21,642 bases of DNA from Bacillota bacterium (lineage in GTDB: Bacteria; Bacillota; Clostridia; UBA1381), in contig JAJQAT010000186.1 of NCBI GenBank assembly GCA_021203665.1, forward strand, positions 1 through 21,642, written 5' to 3'. Shown here one piece after another: positions 1 to 7,467 of the stretch. A program made the position numbers and the translations under genes. The notes under the pieces were generated by a model that was not told the DNA's origin, ran no database searches, and saw only the letters and a program-made list of their open reading frames with translations. The stretch's first letter is position 1, and each line of letters begins with the position of its first letter.

Positions 1-1025
1 TCCATGCGCGACAGGTATACAAAGGCGTCAACCGCCTCCTTGTCCGTTATAGGATAATATTCCGCTCTGCCGGATTTCGCCATTGCCGCGTGCTCGGGTC
101 CTATGCCCGGGTAGTCAAGTCCGGCGGATATTGAGTAAACCGGCATGATATTTCCGCCCTCGTCCTGCAAAAACAGGGATTTCATACCGTGTAAAACTCC
201 CACTCTGCCCTTTGTGATTGACGCCGCGTGGCGCTCGGTGTCTATGCCGTCACCTGCCGCCTCCGCGCCGTACAGCTTAACCGTAGGCTCGTCTATAAAG
301 TCGGCGAACATTCCTATCGCGTTCGAGCCGCCGCCCACGCACGCCATAACGGCGTCGGGCAAGCGTCCCTCCATATCCATGAGCTGTGCCTTTGTTTCCT
401 TGCTTATCACGCTTTGGAAATGCTTGACCATGAGCGGGTACGGGTGAGGTCCCACCGCCGAGCCTATCACGTAAAGAGTGTCCTCAGCGTTCGCGCACCA
501 CGCGCGCATTGCCTCGTTTGTCGCGTCCTTTAAAGTGCCGGTACCCGACGTTACGGAATGAACCGTCGCGCCGAGAAGCTTCATGCGGAACACGTTAAGC
601 GCCTGCCTTTTCGTGTCCTCAATGCCCATGTACACGTCGCATTCAAGTCCGAGAACCGTCGCGAACGTCGCCGTGGCAACGCCGTGCTGTCCGGCTCCGG
701 TTTCGGCTATTACCTTTTTCTTGCCCATACGCTTCGCCAAAAGGCACTGTCCTATTACATTATTTATTTTGTGCGCGCCGGTATGGTTTAAATCCTCGCG
801 CTTGAGATAAATCTTCGCCCCGCCCAAATCCTTTGTCATTTTTTCGGCGTAATACAGCACGGACGGTCTGCCGGTGTACTGCTTGTGATAATAATTAAGC
901 TCCTTCAGAAAATCCTCGTCATCCTTGTATTTGTTGAATGCCGCCTCAAGCTCTATAAGAGCGTTCATAAGGGTTTCCGCCGCGTATTGTCCGCCGTACT
1001 CCCCGTATCTTCCTTTGCTTCCCAC
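1..1025 (-). CDS. trpB: Tryptophan synthase beta chain, 3' end missing
   Basis: Pyridoxal-phosphate enzyme that condenses indole with serine in the last step of tryptophan synthesis, normally as an alpha2-beta2 complex with TrpA. About 341 codons are present; the family is near 390-400, so roughly 50 C-terminal residues lie beyond the left edge. The start is GTG, with the SD GAGGAG 9 bases upstream; no better ATG exists. Visible hallmarks are GGQYAAET (residues 11-18), REDLNHTGAHKINN with the PLP lysine at K86, the AETGAGQHGVA loop, and SAGLDYPGIGPEHA near the cut. HTGAHKINN is typical of the TrpA-dependent TrpB1 type. It is the first gene of its transcript and trpA would be expected next. 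It lies 14 kb from trpEG, so the trp genes are split. Confidence 0.96.
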   Translation of the reverse strand, partial: MGSKGRYGEYGGQYAAETLMNALIELEAAFNKYKDDEDFLKELNYYHKQYTGRPSVLYYAEKMTKDLGGAKIYLKREDLNHTGAHKINNVIGQCLLAKRMGKKKVIAETGAGQHGVATATFATVLGLECDVYMGIEDTKRQALNVFRMKLLGATVHSVTSGTGTLKDATNEAMRAWCANAEDTLYVIGSAVGPHPYPLMVKHFQSVISKETKAQLMDMEGRLPDAVMACVGGGSNAIGMFADFIDEPTVKLYGAEAAGDGIDTERHAASITKGRVGVLHGMKSLFLQDEGGNIMPVYSISAGLDYPGIGPEHAAMAKSGRAEYYPITDKEAVDAFVYLSRM

Positions 1026-1029
1026 TATT

Positions 1030-1042
1030 CTAATCTCCTCTC
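1030..1042 (-). promoter_or_regulatory. GAG-GAG-TAG triplets over the trpB ribosome-binding site
   Basis: Read on the minus strand, the SD region of trpB is GAG-AG-GAG-AT-TAG: three (G/T)AG triplets at an exact 5-nt pitch. A further TAG lies at 1054-1056, near the predicted transcription start. The sequence GAGATTAGA is shared with the trpE leader. The site could be an RNA-binding or operator element, or simply a purine-rich SD; three triplets alone prove nothing. Confidence 0.35.
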
Positions 1043-1062
1043 ATCGTTTTAATCTACAGCCT

Positions 1063-1091
1063 ATTATAACAAATTTTTCAATGCATTACAA
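1063..1091 (-). promoter_or_regulatory. Sigma-A-type promoter of trpB
   Basis: On the minus strand TTGTAA (1086-1091), a 17-bp spacer and a perfect TATAAT (1063-1068). Transcription would start about 30 bases before the GTG, giving a very short leader without room for a T-box. Confidence 0.75.
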
Positions 1092-1118
1092 GTATTTTAA
1101 GCGAAATATTTCCCGCGG

Positions 1119-1152
1119 CGAAAAATAAGACTGCCGGAAATATTTCCGACAG
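1119..1152 (-). terminator. Intrinsic terminator of the diguanylate cyclase gene
   Basis: An 11-bp inverted repeat (1131-1141 with 1142-1152, one G-T wobble, loop formed from the central AATATT). On the minus strand it is followed by the T-rich TCTTATTTTT. It begins just after the stop codon at 1160. A T-run on the plus side (1155-1161) could make it work in both directions. Confidence 0.8.
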
Positions 1153-1159
1153 CCGTTTT

Positions 1160-2323
1160 TTATCTTGGGGTTTGATTTTTCATCTTGTAATACAGACGTT
1201 TGTTTTCGTACATCATCGCGTCGCTTCGCTCTATCGTCATGGAGAAGTTTCTGTCCTTGTCCTTGTCAAACTTGGCATAGCCTATCGACATTGTTATCGG
1301 CATTCCTCTGCCCTTGTTTTCCTCGTCGATATTGGCGTTTATTTTTTCAACAAAGCTCTTTATCTCATCCATGCTCTTATCCTTGCCGATTATGGAGAAC
1401 TCGTCGCCGCCTATTCTGTAGGCTATAAAATCCGTTCCCTCCATCGCGCCTCTCATAATTTTCGCCGCGCGCTGAATAAACATATCGCCCGCCTGATGAC
1501 CTCTTGTGTCGTTTATATTCTTCAATCCGTTAAGGTCTATTGTCACAACGGAATACCTGTCGGTGTTGTTAGCCTCAATATTGTGCAGGTCAACCGAGAA
1601 CGAGTTTTTGTTTTTAAGTCCGGTAAGATTATCGGTATTTGATGCGTCCTGATACAGCGGATTCGATATTTTCTTGAAAATCGCGTTCGAGAAGCGCACC
1701 GATATAAGACAGCACAGCAGGATTAAAATTCCCACCAAAATATTCATTATAATACGCGCGGTGCGCACATATCCGGCGTCTATGCCGATGCCTATTATTC
1801 CCTTTACGTTTTTGCCGTCGTCGCTCACGGGATAGAAATTCATGTACCTGTAGGAGTCGGACACGGAATAGAAGCCGCCCGAGCCGGCGTAATTTAAGAC
1901 GTACACCGTGTCTATTTTCTTGGCTATTTTGCCGGTGACGGTTTCCTCCCTTATATCATCGGAGCTTTTATCGTTATTGGTGTCAAGTATGTATTTGAAA
2001 TTACCCTCGGCGTCCCTTTTCACGATAAAAATCTCGGATATTGCCATGTTTTCCTTTACCGCGTCAAGATAGCTTATAACCGCGCTGTATGCCACCTCGG
2101 GGATGTCGTCCTGATACAGTCTGTTGTCCAAATGCGATTCTATAGTGTCAAGCGTGAGGTTCGCCCTCTCGTCATACGCGTCCGCCAAAATGGACACCAT
2201 TATTCCGGAGGTAACAAGATATATGATAAGGCAGGACGCGATAACCAACGCGCACGAAAGCAGCGACACCTGCACGATTACCTTTTCGATTTTGATTTTG
2301 AAATATTCCTTCGGCGTTTTCAT
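1160..2323 (-). CDS. Membrane-anchored GGDEF diguanylate cyclase
   Basis: Predicted to make cyclic di-GMP from two GTP. 387 residues: transmembrane segment at about 15-38, an extracytoplasmic sensor region of about 150 residues (45-190) with a Cache/PAS-like look but no family I can name, a second transmembrane segment at 191-208, then a GGDEF domain from about 225 to the end. The catalytic loop GGDEF is intact at 305-309, and the metal/substrate region TIDLNGLKNIND (261-272) is typical. The inhibitory I-site position reads EGTD instead of RxxD, so classic product inhibition is not expected. It is a single-gene transcript with its own promoter and terminator. An SD-like AAGGGGA lies upstream of the ATG. 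The signal sensed cannot be told. Confidence 0.92.
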   Translation of the reverse strand: MKTPKEYFKIKIEKVIVQVSLLSCALVIASCLIIYLVTSGIMVSILADAYDERANLTLDTIESHLDNRLYQDDIPEVAYSAVISYLDAVKENMAISEIFIVKRDAEGNFKYILDTNNDKSSDDIREETVTGKIAKKIDTVYVLNYAGSGGFYSVSDSYRYMNFYPVSDDGKNVKGIIGIGIDAGYVRTARIIMNILVGILILLCCLISVRFSNAIFKKISNPLYQDASNTDNLTGLKNKNSFSVDLHNIEANNTDRYSVVTIDLNGLKNINDTRGHQAGDMFIQRAAKIMRGAMEGTDFIAYRIGGDEFSIIGKDKSMDEIKSFVEKINANIDEENKGRGMPITMSIGYAKFDKDKDRNFSMTIERSDAMMYENKRLYYKMKNQTPR

Positions 2324-2362
2324 ATTCTTGTATCATCCCCTTACATTTGTTCTCATATGTAC

Positions 2363-2391
2363 ATTATACACCATACTATGAAATTTATCAA
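2363..2391 (-). promoter_or_regulatory. Promoter of the diguanylate cyclase gene
   Basis: On the minus strand TTGATA (2386-2391), a 17-bp spacer and TATAAT (2363-2368). It sits back-to-back with the rmuC promoter, with only 30 bp between the two -35 boxes. Confidence 0.8.
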
Positions 2392-2421
2392 GAATTTATA
2401 TGAAAAAAACTCTTAATTTTG

Positions 2422-2450
2422 TTGATTTTTTCTGTTTTGTAATGTATAAT
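2422..2450 (+). promoter_or_regulatory. Promoter of rmuC
   Basis: TTGATT (2422-2427), a 17-bp spacer and a perfect TATAAT (2445-2450). It lies 35 bases upstream of the rmuC start, which has the SD AGAAAGGAAA. Confidence 0.8.
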
Positions 2451-2484
2451 AGGTATCGGTCAACCCGACAGAAAGGAAATTTTT

Positions 2485-3528
2485 ATGGAAATTATAATTA
2501 TTATACTGCTCTCTGTTCTGTTAATATGCGTGATTGCCACACTTATCGCAATCATCGTAAACAAGCCGGAAAAGCCGGACAACACACAGCTTGAGCAAAG
2601 CATCAACAGCTCCACGGAGCGCAGCGTGAAAATGTTTTCGGACATTGTTTCGGAAAATCAGAAAACAATCGGCACCATGCAGACCGACCGGTTCGCGCAG
2701 ATGGACCGCGAGATAAAAAGCATACGCTCCAGTATGGAAAAGCATCTTGCCGATATGTACAAGGGGTTTGCGGATATATCATCTCTTTCCTCCGGCGTGA
2801 ATGATTTGCGCAAGGTTCTTTCCAATGTGAAAACGCGCGGAATACTCGGCGAGATACAGCTCGGCGCGATACTTAAGGAAATACTCGCTCCGGAGCAGTA
2901 CGAGGAGAATGTCGCCACCGTCCCGGGAAGCTCGCGCGTGGTGGAATTTGCGGTTAAGCTGCCTCACGATGACGGCGAGTATGTGTATCTTCCGATTGAC
3001 TCAAAATTTCCGCTCGACGCTTATTCCAACCTACAGGACGCATACGCGGGCGGGGACAGCGCGGAGGTCGAAAGCGCCGCGAAGGTGCTTGTTTCGCGAA
3101 TCAAGCAATTTGCGAAGGATATACATACAAAGTATGTCGAGCCGCCGTACACCACCGATTTCGCTATAATGTTCCTGCCGACGGAGGGGCTTTACGCGGA
3201 GGCGGTAAGCCGCGGCTTGGTGGAGGCTTTACAGCGCGATTATAAAATCAACATCGCCGGTCCGAGCACAATGGCGGCGCTGCTTAACTCATTGCAGATG
3301 GGCTTTAAAACGCTCGCTCTCGAAAAGCGTTCCGAGGAGGTTTGGAAGGTTTTGGGCGAGGTGAAGTCCGAATTTGAAAAATTCTCCTCCGTGCTTGAAA
3401 GCTCCCAGAAGCACATCAATCAGGTCAACCAGGACCTTGACAAGCTTATAGGCACGCGTATGCGCGCTATGGAGCGCAAGCTGCGCAACGTCGAAAAAAT
3501 GGAAAGCACCGACTTTGACGAGGAATAA
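2485..3528 (+). CDS. rmuC: RmuC-family DNA recombination protein
   Basis: RmuC proteins are membrane-tethered, coiled-coil proteins with a nuclease-like fold, linked in E. coli to limiting recombination at inverted repeats. Here 347 residues: an N-terminal membrane anchor (about 3-25), a polar, helical stretch (30-115) likely to be coiled coil, then the RmuC domain with TRGILGEIQLGAILKEIL (117-134), the conserved VEFAVKLP (153-160) and IDSKFPLDAY (171-180). It is shorter than the E. coli protein (about 475) mainly in the coiled-coil and C-terminal parts, which is common in Firmicutes. It is a single plus-strand gene, convergent with mazF and sharing a terminator with it. Confidence 0.93.
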   Translation: MEIIIIILLSVLLICVIATLIAIIVNKPEKPDNTQLEQSINSSTERSVKMFSDIVSENQKTIGTMQTDRFAQMDREIKSIRSSMEKHLADMYKGFADISSLSSGVNDLRKVLSNVKTRGILGEIQLGAILKEILAPEQYEENVATVPGSSRVVEFAVKLPHDDGEYVYLPIDSKFPLDAYSNLQDAYAGGDSAEVESAAKVLVSRIKQFAKDIHTKYVEPPYTTDFAIMFLPTEGLYAEAVSRGLVEALQRDYKINIAGPSTMAALLNSLQMGFKTLALEKRSEEVWKVLGEVKSEFEKFSSVLESSQKHINQVNQDLDKLIGTRMRAMERKLRNVEKMESTDFDEE

Positions 3529-3534
3529 AAAAAG

Positions 3535-3566
3535 CGGCTCCCGCGAAAACGCGGGAACCGTTTTTT
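3535..3566. terminator. Bidirectional terminator between rmuC and mazF
   Basis: An 11-bp stem (3535-3545 with 3550-3560) around an AAAA loop. TTTTTT follows on the plus strand and CTTTTTTT on the minus strand. The single mismatch on the plus strand becomes a G-U pair in the minus-strand transcript. It ends both rmuC and the rdgB-to-mazF operon. Confidence 0.88.
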
Positions 3567-3594
3567 ATATGTAGCTTATACTACACATCATATA

Positions 3595-3945
3595 TCAAAT
3601 ACCGCCGATGCCGAAGCTGATGGACAAGGCGTTATTCACGCTGTCCATCAGTCCGCCGTCTATGCGGCCTATTTTCTCTCGTAGCCGTCTTTTGTCTATC
3701 GTCCTAATCTGCTCAAGCAGAACCACCGAATCCTTGTTCAGTCCGTAATCATTTGCCGCAAGCTCTATATGCGTGGGCATTTTAGCCTTGTTTATGCGGC
3801 TTGTTATCGCCGCGGCGATAACCGTGGGACTGTATTTATTGCCGACATCGTTTTGAATGATAAGCACGGGGCGTATACCGCCCTGCTCGCTCCCGACAAC
3901 GGGGCTTAAATCGGCATAATAAATATCTCCTCTTTTCACAATCAC
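3595..3945 (-). CDS. mazF: MazF/EndoA-type mRNA interferase toxin
   Basis: Sequence-specific endoribonuclease toxin of a type II toxin-antitoxin pair (B. subtilis NdoA/EndoA is the reference). 116 residues, the usual length. Family signatures: VKRGDIYYADLSP (3-15), GSEQGGIRPV (18-27) with the catalytic arginine R25, AAAITSR (44-50) with the catalytic threonine T48, and QIRTIDKRRL (79-88). The GTG start at 3945 is chosen because the sequence matches the family from MIVKRGDI and GGAG lies 11 bases upstream inside the antitoxin gene. It begins 2 bases after the antitoxin stop, so the two are translationally coupled. The order alr-antitoxin-toxin is the conserved Firmicute arrangement. Confidence 0.95.
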   Translation of the reverse strand: MIVKRGDIYYADLSPVVGSEQGGIRPVLIIQNDVGNKYSPTVIAAAITSRINKAKMPTHIELAANDYGLNKDSVVLLEQIRTIDKRRLREKIGRIDGGLMDSVNNALSISFGIGGI

Positions 3946-3947
3946 AT

Positions 3948-4109
3948 TTACTCACACTCCATAAGTTTTTCCTCACACTGCGAAAGACTTTCGTTATCCG
4001 CCTCCAAACACATTTGCGCCATTTCAAGATTTATATCCGCCATTTCCTTATAACCGTTTTCAAGCTGCTTTATTAGCGCCTCTTTTTCGGATTTTTTGAT
4101 TTGTGACAA
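3948..4109 (-). CDS. Short MazE/EndoAI-type antitoxin, no DNA-binding domain
   Basis: A 53-residue protein encoded directly upstream of mazF, beginning at a TTG preceded by the SD AGGGGG 10 bases away. Its core NGYKEMADINLEM (18-30) followed by an acidic, cysteine-bearing tail resembles the C-terminal toxin-binding part of B. subtilis EndoAI, as I remember it (RRGYMEMAKINLNI and a following acidic stretch). The N-terminal ribbon-helix-helix DNA-binding domain of EndoAI is absent: only 53 bases separate this start from the intact alr gene, and the upstream reading frame does not resemble that fold. It should neutralise MazF but probably cannot autorepress. The short length and TTG start make it easy for gene callers to miss. 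An ATT start two codons earlier is possible. Confidence 0.78.
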   Translation of the reverse strand: MSQIKKSEKEALIKQLENGYKEMADINLEMAQMCLEADNESLSQCEEKLMECE

Positions 4110-4162
4110 AGCAATCAGGCCCCCTTCTTCATTTTTCAGCCGCGCGCCGCGCCGTACCTTTG

Positions 4163-5320
4163 CTACATAAGGTAATTTAATACCTTCACCGCCTTTCCGT
4201 TTTTAGTGTAAATCCTCGGAATACGCTTGCCTATTACGCATGATATTTCATAGTTTATGGTATCAAGCCATTTCGCAAGGTCGTCTATTGTGACGCCCTC
4301 GCGTCCGAAAATGATTACCTCGTCACCCTTATCAATATTATGAACATTTGTAACGTCAATCATACACTGATCCATACAAATTCTTCCGATAATAGGAACC
4401 CTTACACCGTTTACAATCATTTTCCCCTGCTTGGCAAGTCCTCTTAAATATCCGTCTGCATAACCGATGGGAACAGTCGCTATTTTTGTTTTCCTGTCGG
4501 TTATGTACTCCTTCCCGTAGCTTACGCCTCTGCCCGCCTCGACCTCCTTTACGTGAGTAACGGTCGATTTAAGCGTCATAGCGGGTATTAGGTCAAGCCT
4601 TGACTTATCCACCTCGTCCGACGGGTACATTCCGTAAAGAATTATTCCCGGACGCACCATGTCAAGGTGCATTTGGGGATACATCATTATTCCCGCGCTG
4701 TTGCATATATGCTTTACGGGAATATGCAAGCCCCTCTCCTCCAATCCTTCGCACACGTCCGTGAAACGCTCGTACTGCAAAAAAGTATACGCGCTGTCAT
4801 ATTCGTCCGACGTGGCAAGATGAGAGAATATTCCCTCTATCTCGATATACGGAAGTCTTGAAATTTTCAGGATTTCCTCGACTATCTCGTCATTGTCGCC
4901 GCCGGCAAGAAAGCCTATGCGGCTCATGCCGGTGTCTATCTTGATATGAATTTTCGTGACCTTTTCCTTTTTTTCCGCCGCGTACGAGAGCGCCTTGGCA
5001 AATTCATATGTGAACACACTCGGAGTTATATCAAAATTAATCAAATCCTCAACTGTTTCCTCGCCGCTCGCCCCGAGTATCAATATGGGAACGGTCACTC
5101 CGCGGCTCCGAAGCTGCTTACCCTCCTGCAAAACCGCGACCGCCAAGCAGTCGGCTCCGTTTTCCAAAAGCGTTTTTGTGACCTCCAAAAAGCCGTGTCC
5201 GTAAGCGTCCGCCTTTACCACCGCCATTATTTTTGAGGCGGGGTTTGTTATTCTTCTTATTTCCTTTATGTTATGAGCGATAGCGTCAAGGTCAACCTCC
5301 GCCCATGTTCTTTTGTCCAT
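4163..5320 (-). CDS. alr: Alanine racemase
   Basis: PLP enzyme interconverting L- and D-alanine, supplying D-alanine for peptidoglycan. 385 residues, full length. The PLP lysine is K36 in AVVKADAYGHG (33-43); the second catalytic base is Y268 in GRGVSYGKEY. HICNSAGIM (204-212), MVRPGIILYG (221-230) and GRICMDQCMIDVT (312-324) are also family blocks. The ATG has the SD AAGGAG at good spacing. It lies 21 bases downstream of the nnr gene and 53 bases upstream of the antitoxin start. Confidence 0.97.
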   Translation of the reverse strand: MDKRTWAEVDLDAIAHNIKEIRRITNPASKIMAVVKADAYGHGFLEVTKTLLENGADCLAVAVLQEGKQLRSRGVTVPILILGASGEETVEDLINFDITPSVFTYEFAKALSYAAEKKEKVTKIHIKIDTGMSRIGFLAGGDNDEIVEEILKISRLPYIEIEGIFSHLATSDEYDSAYTFLQYERFTDVCEGLEERGLHIPVKHICNSAGIMMYPQMHLDMVRPGIILYGMYPSDEVDKSRLDLIPAMTLKSTVTHVKEVEAGRGVSYGKEYITDRKTKIATVPIGYADGYLRGLAKQGKMIVNGVRVPIIGRICMDQCMIDVTNVHNIDKGDEVIIFGREGVTIDDLAKWLDTINYEISCVIGKRIPRIYTKNGKAVKVLNYLM

Positions 5321-5341
5321 TTTTAATTCTCCTTGATTGTA

Positions 5342-6898
5342 TCACATTGTTTTCGGCTTTTCAACCTGTAATATTTGCCTTAGGGCATACGGAATACATT
5401 CCATTACCCTTGACGCGGTGACGGACTCGATTCCGTATTTATCCCTCGCAATATCTCCCGCTTTGCCGTGTATGTATACCGCCATGGCGGCCGCCGCCGT
5501 TTCCCCTATCCCCCTGGATACGAGTGACGCCGTTATGCCCGCAAGCACATCGCCGCTGCCGCCTGTGGCAAGACCTGAGTTGCCTGTAATATTAATATAT
5601 TGCTCTCCGTCCTGACCTGTTACTATGGTGTGGTGTCCCTTTAATATAACCGTAACGCCGTACTCCTCGGCAAATTCCTTTGACACCACAAGTCTGTTGT
5701 CCTCTATATAATCCTTGTCAAATCCGGTGAGCCGCGACATCTCCACGGTATGCGGCGTGAAAATAACGGGGCAGGTACAGCCGCTTAAAATATCCATATT
5801 GAGCGCCGCCGCGTTTATTCCGTCCGCGTCGATTATAACCGGCACCCTTGAATGATTAAGAACGGTTTCAAGTATTTTCGCTATGTCCCTTGCTCTGCCG
5901 AGTCCCGGACCAATCAGCACCGTGTCCGCCGCGTCAATACGTCTTAAAATTTCCTCGGACGCGTCAAAGGAAATATGCCCGTCCTCTCCGCTTAGCGGAA
6001 CGGTCATTACCTCCGTTGTTTTAGCCTCCATAGCGCCGTTAAGCTCCGACGGGAGCGCGAGCGTGACAAGTCCGCTTCCCGCCGTCACCGCCGACTGCGA
6101 CGCGAGATACGCCGCTCCGGTCATTCCCGCCGAGCCGGCTATCACAAGCACCTTGCCGTAATCGCCCTTTTGAGAATTGTTCTCGCGCGCGGGAAAATGC
6201 TCTCTCACAAATTTATCATCGGTTACGTTGATTTTAAGGTTCTGTCCGTTTATGATATAATCGGGTATGGAAATATCCGCGACCGTCACCTCGCCGGTAT
6301 AATCCGCCGCCGGAAACATCAGCATACCGACCTTATAGGCGGCGAATGTGACGGTTTTATCCGCCTTTATACATATGCCGCATATCTCGCCGCTGTCGGA
6401 ATTTATACCGCTGGGAACATCGACGGACATAATGTATTTTGCGTTTTCGTTTATCTCGTTTATAACGTCATAGCTTATTCCGCCCACCGTGCCGTGTATG
6501 CCGGTGCCGTAAACCGCGTCTATGATAATATCGTTCGAGCGGATGATATATTTCAGATTTTCCGTGTCGCATATAACGTCGATTTCGATATTCATTTTAT
6601 TGATTATGTCAAAATTAATTTTCGCGTCGCCCTTAAGCTCTCTGCCGCACACAAGGTACACCGACACGTTGACACCCATATTATGCAAATGCCTCGCTAT
6701 GGCGAAGCCGTCGCCGCCGTTGTTTCCCTTTCCGCAGAAAACGGCGGCGCTTTTATCCGCAAGGTCGGCAAAATCTTTTTTCAGCTCGTTCACGCACGCT
6801 ATTGCGGCGTTTTCCATAAGCACAATACTCGGTATGCCGCCGATTTCGCTCGCCGCTCTGTCCACGCCTCTCATTTCCGATGCAAAGCACGCTTTCAT
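5342..6898 (-). CDS. nnr: Bifunctional NAD(P)HX epimerase / ADP-dependent NAD(P)HX dehydratase
   Basis: Metabolite-repair enzyme restoring hydrated NADH and NADPH: the N-terminal half epimerises the R form, the C-terminal half dehydrates the S form using ADP (older names YjeF/YxkO, NnrE and NnrD). 518 residues, the normal fused length. Epimerase half (1 to about 215): GKGNNGGDGF (57-66), IDAVYGTG (126-133), VDVPSGI (159-165). Dehydratase half (about 240-510): KGDYGKVLVIAGS (244-256), IGPGLGR (329-335), IDADGIN (356-362), and the nucleotide/catalytic loop GNSGLATGGSGDVLAG (439-454) with the catalytic aspartate D450. The block usually read TPHPGE is TPHTVE here (381-386). SD GGAGG precedes the ATG. 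Confidence 0.96.
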   Translation of the reverse strand: MKACFASEMRGVDRAASEIGGIPSIVLMENAAIACVNELKKDFADLADKSAAVFCGKGNNGGDGFAIARHLHNMGVNVSVYLVCGRELKGDAKINFDIINKMNIEIDVICDTENLKYIIRSNDIIIDAVYGTGIHGTVGGISYDVINEINENAKYIMSVDVPSGINSDSGEICGICIKADKTVTFAAYKVGMLMFPAADYTGEVTVADISIPDYIINGQNLKINVTDDKFVREHFPARENNSQKGDYGKVLVIAGSAGMTGAAYLASQSAVTAGSGLVTLALPSELNGAMEAKTTEVMTVPLSGEDGHISFDASEEILRRIDAADTVLIGPGLGRARDIAKILETVLNHSRVPVIIDADGINAAALNMDILSGCTCPVIFTPHTVEMSRLTGFDKDYIEDNRLVVSKEFAEEYGVTVILKGHHTIVTGQDGEQYINITGNSGLATGGSGDVLAGITASLVSRGIGETAAAAMAVYIHGKAGDIARDKYGIESVTASRVMECIPYALRQILQVEKPKTM

Positions 6899-6900
6899 CG

Positions 6901-7467
6901 CTATTCCTCCATAACAAATATATTCCTCGGGTTAAACTTTTTGGCGGAGCTTATCATTTTGTAGGTCGGCTGAAACAGCACCCTTATTCTCTCGCCCTTT
7001 TCCGAAAAGTCCGCGAAATATATATTTCCGCCTATCTTGTCTCCGGTGACGTCGTAGGTCTTTTTTACGGGTACGTTGATATAGTCATGGTTATGCTCAT
7101 TGTCTTTTATATTCGCGCACACGCTTATATCCTTAAAGTCAAAGCTGACAAGATGCTTTCGTCCCTTTTTGGACATTACCTTGTCTATGTCAAGCTCGCT
7201 GTTTGTTAGGATGTACTCGTACTCGACGTTCTGCATACTCAGGAGCAAATACGCTCCGTACCATAGGAGCGCGATAAGCACAAGTCCTATGCTGAACGCG
7301 AACGAGCCGATTTCCGTTCCCGAAAGATAGAACGCCGCCGCATATGTAACCAAAAACAGCGCGACGCTTAAAATCACTCCCGCGGCTATTATCAGCGCGA
7401 CAATGGCTATTTGAGAGCCTGTTTTCTTCCTTTTTACAAGATATTCCAAATAAATATCCTCCATCAT
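6901..7467 (-). CDS. DUF6106-like two-helix membrane protein
   Basis: Function unknown. 188 residues: a short basic cytoplasmic start, two transmembrane helices (about 20-46 and 54-76), and a C-terminal cytoplasmic domain of about 110 residues. That domain contains EYEYILTNSELDIDKV, a pattern seen in bacterial PH-like membrane domains, where a strand-rich domain follows a helix pair. The shape and setting fit the clostridial DUF6106 family, but I name it from memory. Its ATG overlaps the rdgB stop by 4 bases (ATGA) with the SD GGAGG inside rdgB, so it is translationally coupled. It lies 2 bases upstream of nnr. Confidence 0.75.
   Translation of the reverse strand: MMEDIYLEYLVKRKKTGSQIAIVALIIAAGVILSVALFLVTYAAAFYLSGTEIGSFAFSIGLVLIALLWYGAYLLLSMQNVEYEYILTNSELDIDKVMSKKGRKHLVSFDFKDISVCANIKDNEHNHDYINVPVKKTYDVTGDKIGGNIYFADFSEKGERIRVLFQPTYKMISSAKKFNPRNIFVMEE

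Noticed and set aside
6170..6964. A 264-codon open frame on the plus strand.
   Set aside because: Antisense to the intact nnr gene; no SD and no recognisable domain.
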